This document shows, one piece after another, positions 5,690 to 6,078 of a stretch of DNA of 6,078 nt. The position numbers and the translations under genes are program-made. Source of the stretch: Clostridiaceae bacterium (GTDB lineage: Bacteria; Bacillota; Clostridia; Oscillospirales; Acutalibacteraceae); assembly GCA_016281115.1 (NCBI GenBank), contig JAEEHZ010000202.1, forward strand, positions 1-6,078. The letters run 5' to 3'. Every line of letters begins with the position of its first letter. Positions within the stretch are counted from its first letter, which is position 1. A model generated the notes under the pieces. It was not told the origin of the DNA. It saw nothing but the letters and a program-made list of their open reading frames with translations, and ran no database searches.

Positions 5690-6078
5690 TCACTCTAAAC
5701 GGTTGCCCCACTCACGCCAGCCCTCGCCTGTTACCTCGTGAGCGTCAGATACAACGGTAAATGCCTTTTCATCAACCATACGTACTATACGGTATACGGT
5801 ATTCACCTGATTAGGCTTAACTGCACACATAAGAGTAACCATACCGGCATTGCTGTAACCGCCGCGAGATTCAAAAACAGTAACGCTGCGGTCTATCCTT
5901 TCAAAAATAAGCTTTTTGATAGCGTCTTCATTTTCCACCTTTGTTACTATAAACATTATCTTGCCTGTACCCGAATCTGCTATGTACATTATTCCGTCTA
6001 TGACCTTAGTATAAATGAATAATATTACTATCGCGAACATTGGACTCTCCACGCTTTGAAGAACAAAAGCCGAAGCCA
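5690..6078 (-). CDS. YitT-family membrane protein, C-terminal part (DUF2179 domain)
   Basis: The frame is open from the stop at 5690-5692 to the right edge with no stop, so the gene continues outside; the internal GTG at 6052 and ATG at 6040 have no reason to be starts. The visible 129 residues begin with the end of a membrane helix (FAIVILFIYTKVIDGIM), a typical last helix before the soluble domain in YitT proteins. The rest matches the DUF2179 pattern: KIMFIVTKVENEDAIKKLI, then DRSVTVFESRGGYSN, then VTLMCAVKPNQVNTVYRIV, then DEKAFTVVSDAHEVTGEGW. Full-length members have about 280-300 residues with several membrane helices ahead of this domain; their transport or signalling role is not settled. 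It has its own direction and no apparent link to the surface-protein genes. Confidence 0.87.
   Translation of the reverse strand, partial: ASAFVLQSVESPMFAIVILFIYTKVIDGIMYIADSGTGKIMFIVTKVENEDAIKKLIFERIDRSVTVFESRGGYSNAGMVTLMCAVKPNQVNTVYRIVRMVDEKAFTVVSDAHEVTGEGWREWGNRLE

Noticed and set aside
5738..6022. Plus-strand frame opposite the YitT-type gene
   Set aside because: Antisense shadow; the minus-strand reading matches the DUF2179 pattern throughout.

Overview
The window looks like a chromosomal segment of a Gram-positive, low-to-moderate GC member of the Bacillota, most likely a clostridial gut or environmental lineage. The reasons are strong AGGAGG-type ribosome binding sites, SigA-type promoters with 17-base spacers, AT-rich intergenic DNA, TTG start codons, a wall-sorting tail on a surface protein, and gene families (TIGR04086, YitT, BspA-type LRR proteins, InlB B-repeat proteins) that are typical of this phylum. 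The genus cannot be fixed from the sequence alone.

Layout from left to right. (1) On the minus strand, 1-522 is the N-terminal part of a secreted protein built from InlB B-type (Listeria-Bacteroides) repeats; it runs off the left edge. (2) Divergent from it, 694-1083 on the plus strand encodes a small four-helix membrane protein of the TIGR04086/YrzE type, starting at TTG. (3) A hairpin at 1103-1133 separates it from the convergent large gene. (4) 1164-4139 on the minus strand encodes a 991-residue modular surface protein: signal peptide, eleven exact 23-residue BspA-type LRRs, a VWA domain with intact MIDAS residues, a linking beta-rich domain, three InlB B-repeats and an APKTG sorting tail. 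(5) The 333-base divergent region 4140-4472 carries a near-consensus promoter for each flanking gene. (6) 4473-5603 on the plus strand encodes a lipoprotein made of BspA-type LRRs, followed by a very strong terminator at 5615-5650. (7) 5690-6078 on the minus strand is the C-terminal part of a YitT-family membrane protein whose start lies beyond the right edge.

Three of the five genes encode exported, repeat-built proteins, each predicted to be held at or released from the envelope in a different way (wall-linked, lipid-linked, and one with unknown C-terminus). This reads as a small cell-surface/adhesion locus between two ordinary membrane-protein genes. The promoters of the two InlB-repeat genes share a small inverted repeat over the -35 box, which suggests but does not prove co-regulation. 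I found no RNA genes, mobile elements, CRISPR arrays or defence genes. The repeat-domain families here are known; the less ordinary points are their combination, the perfect repeat phasing, the shared operator-like site and the use of TTG at all three of the complete genes.
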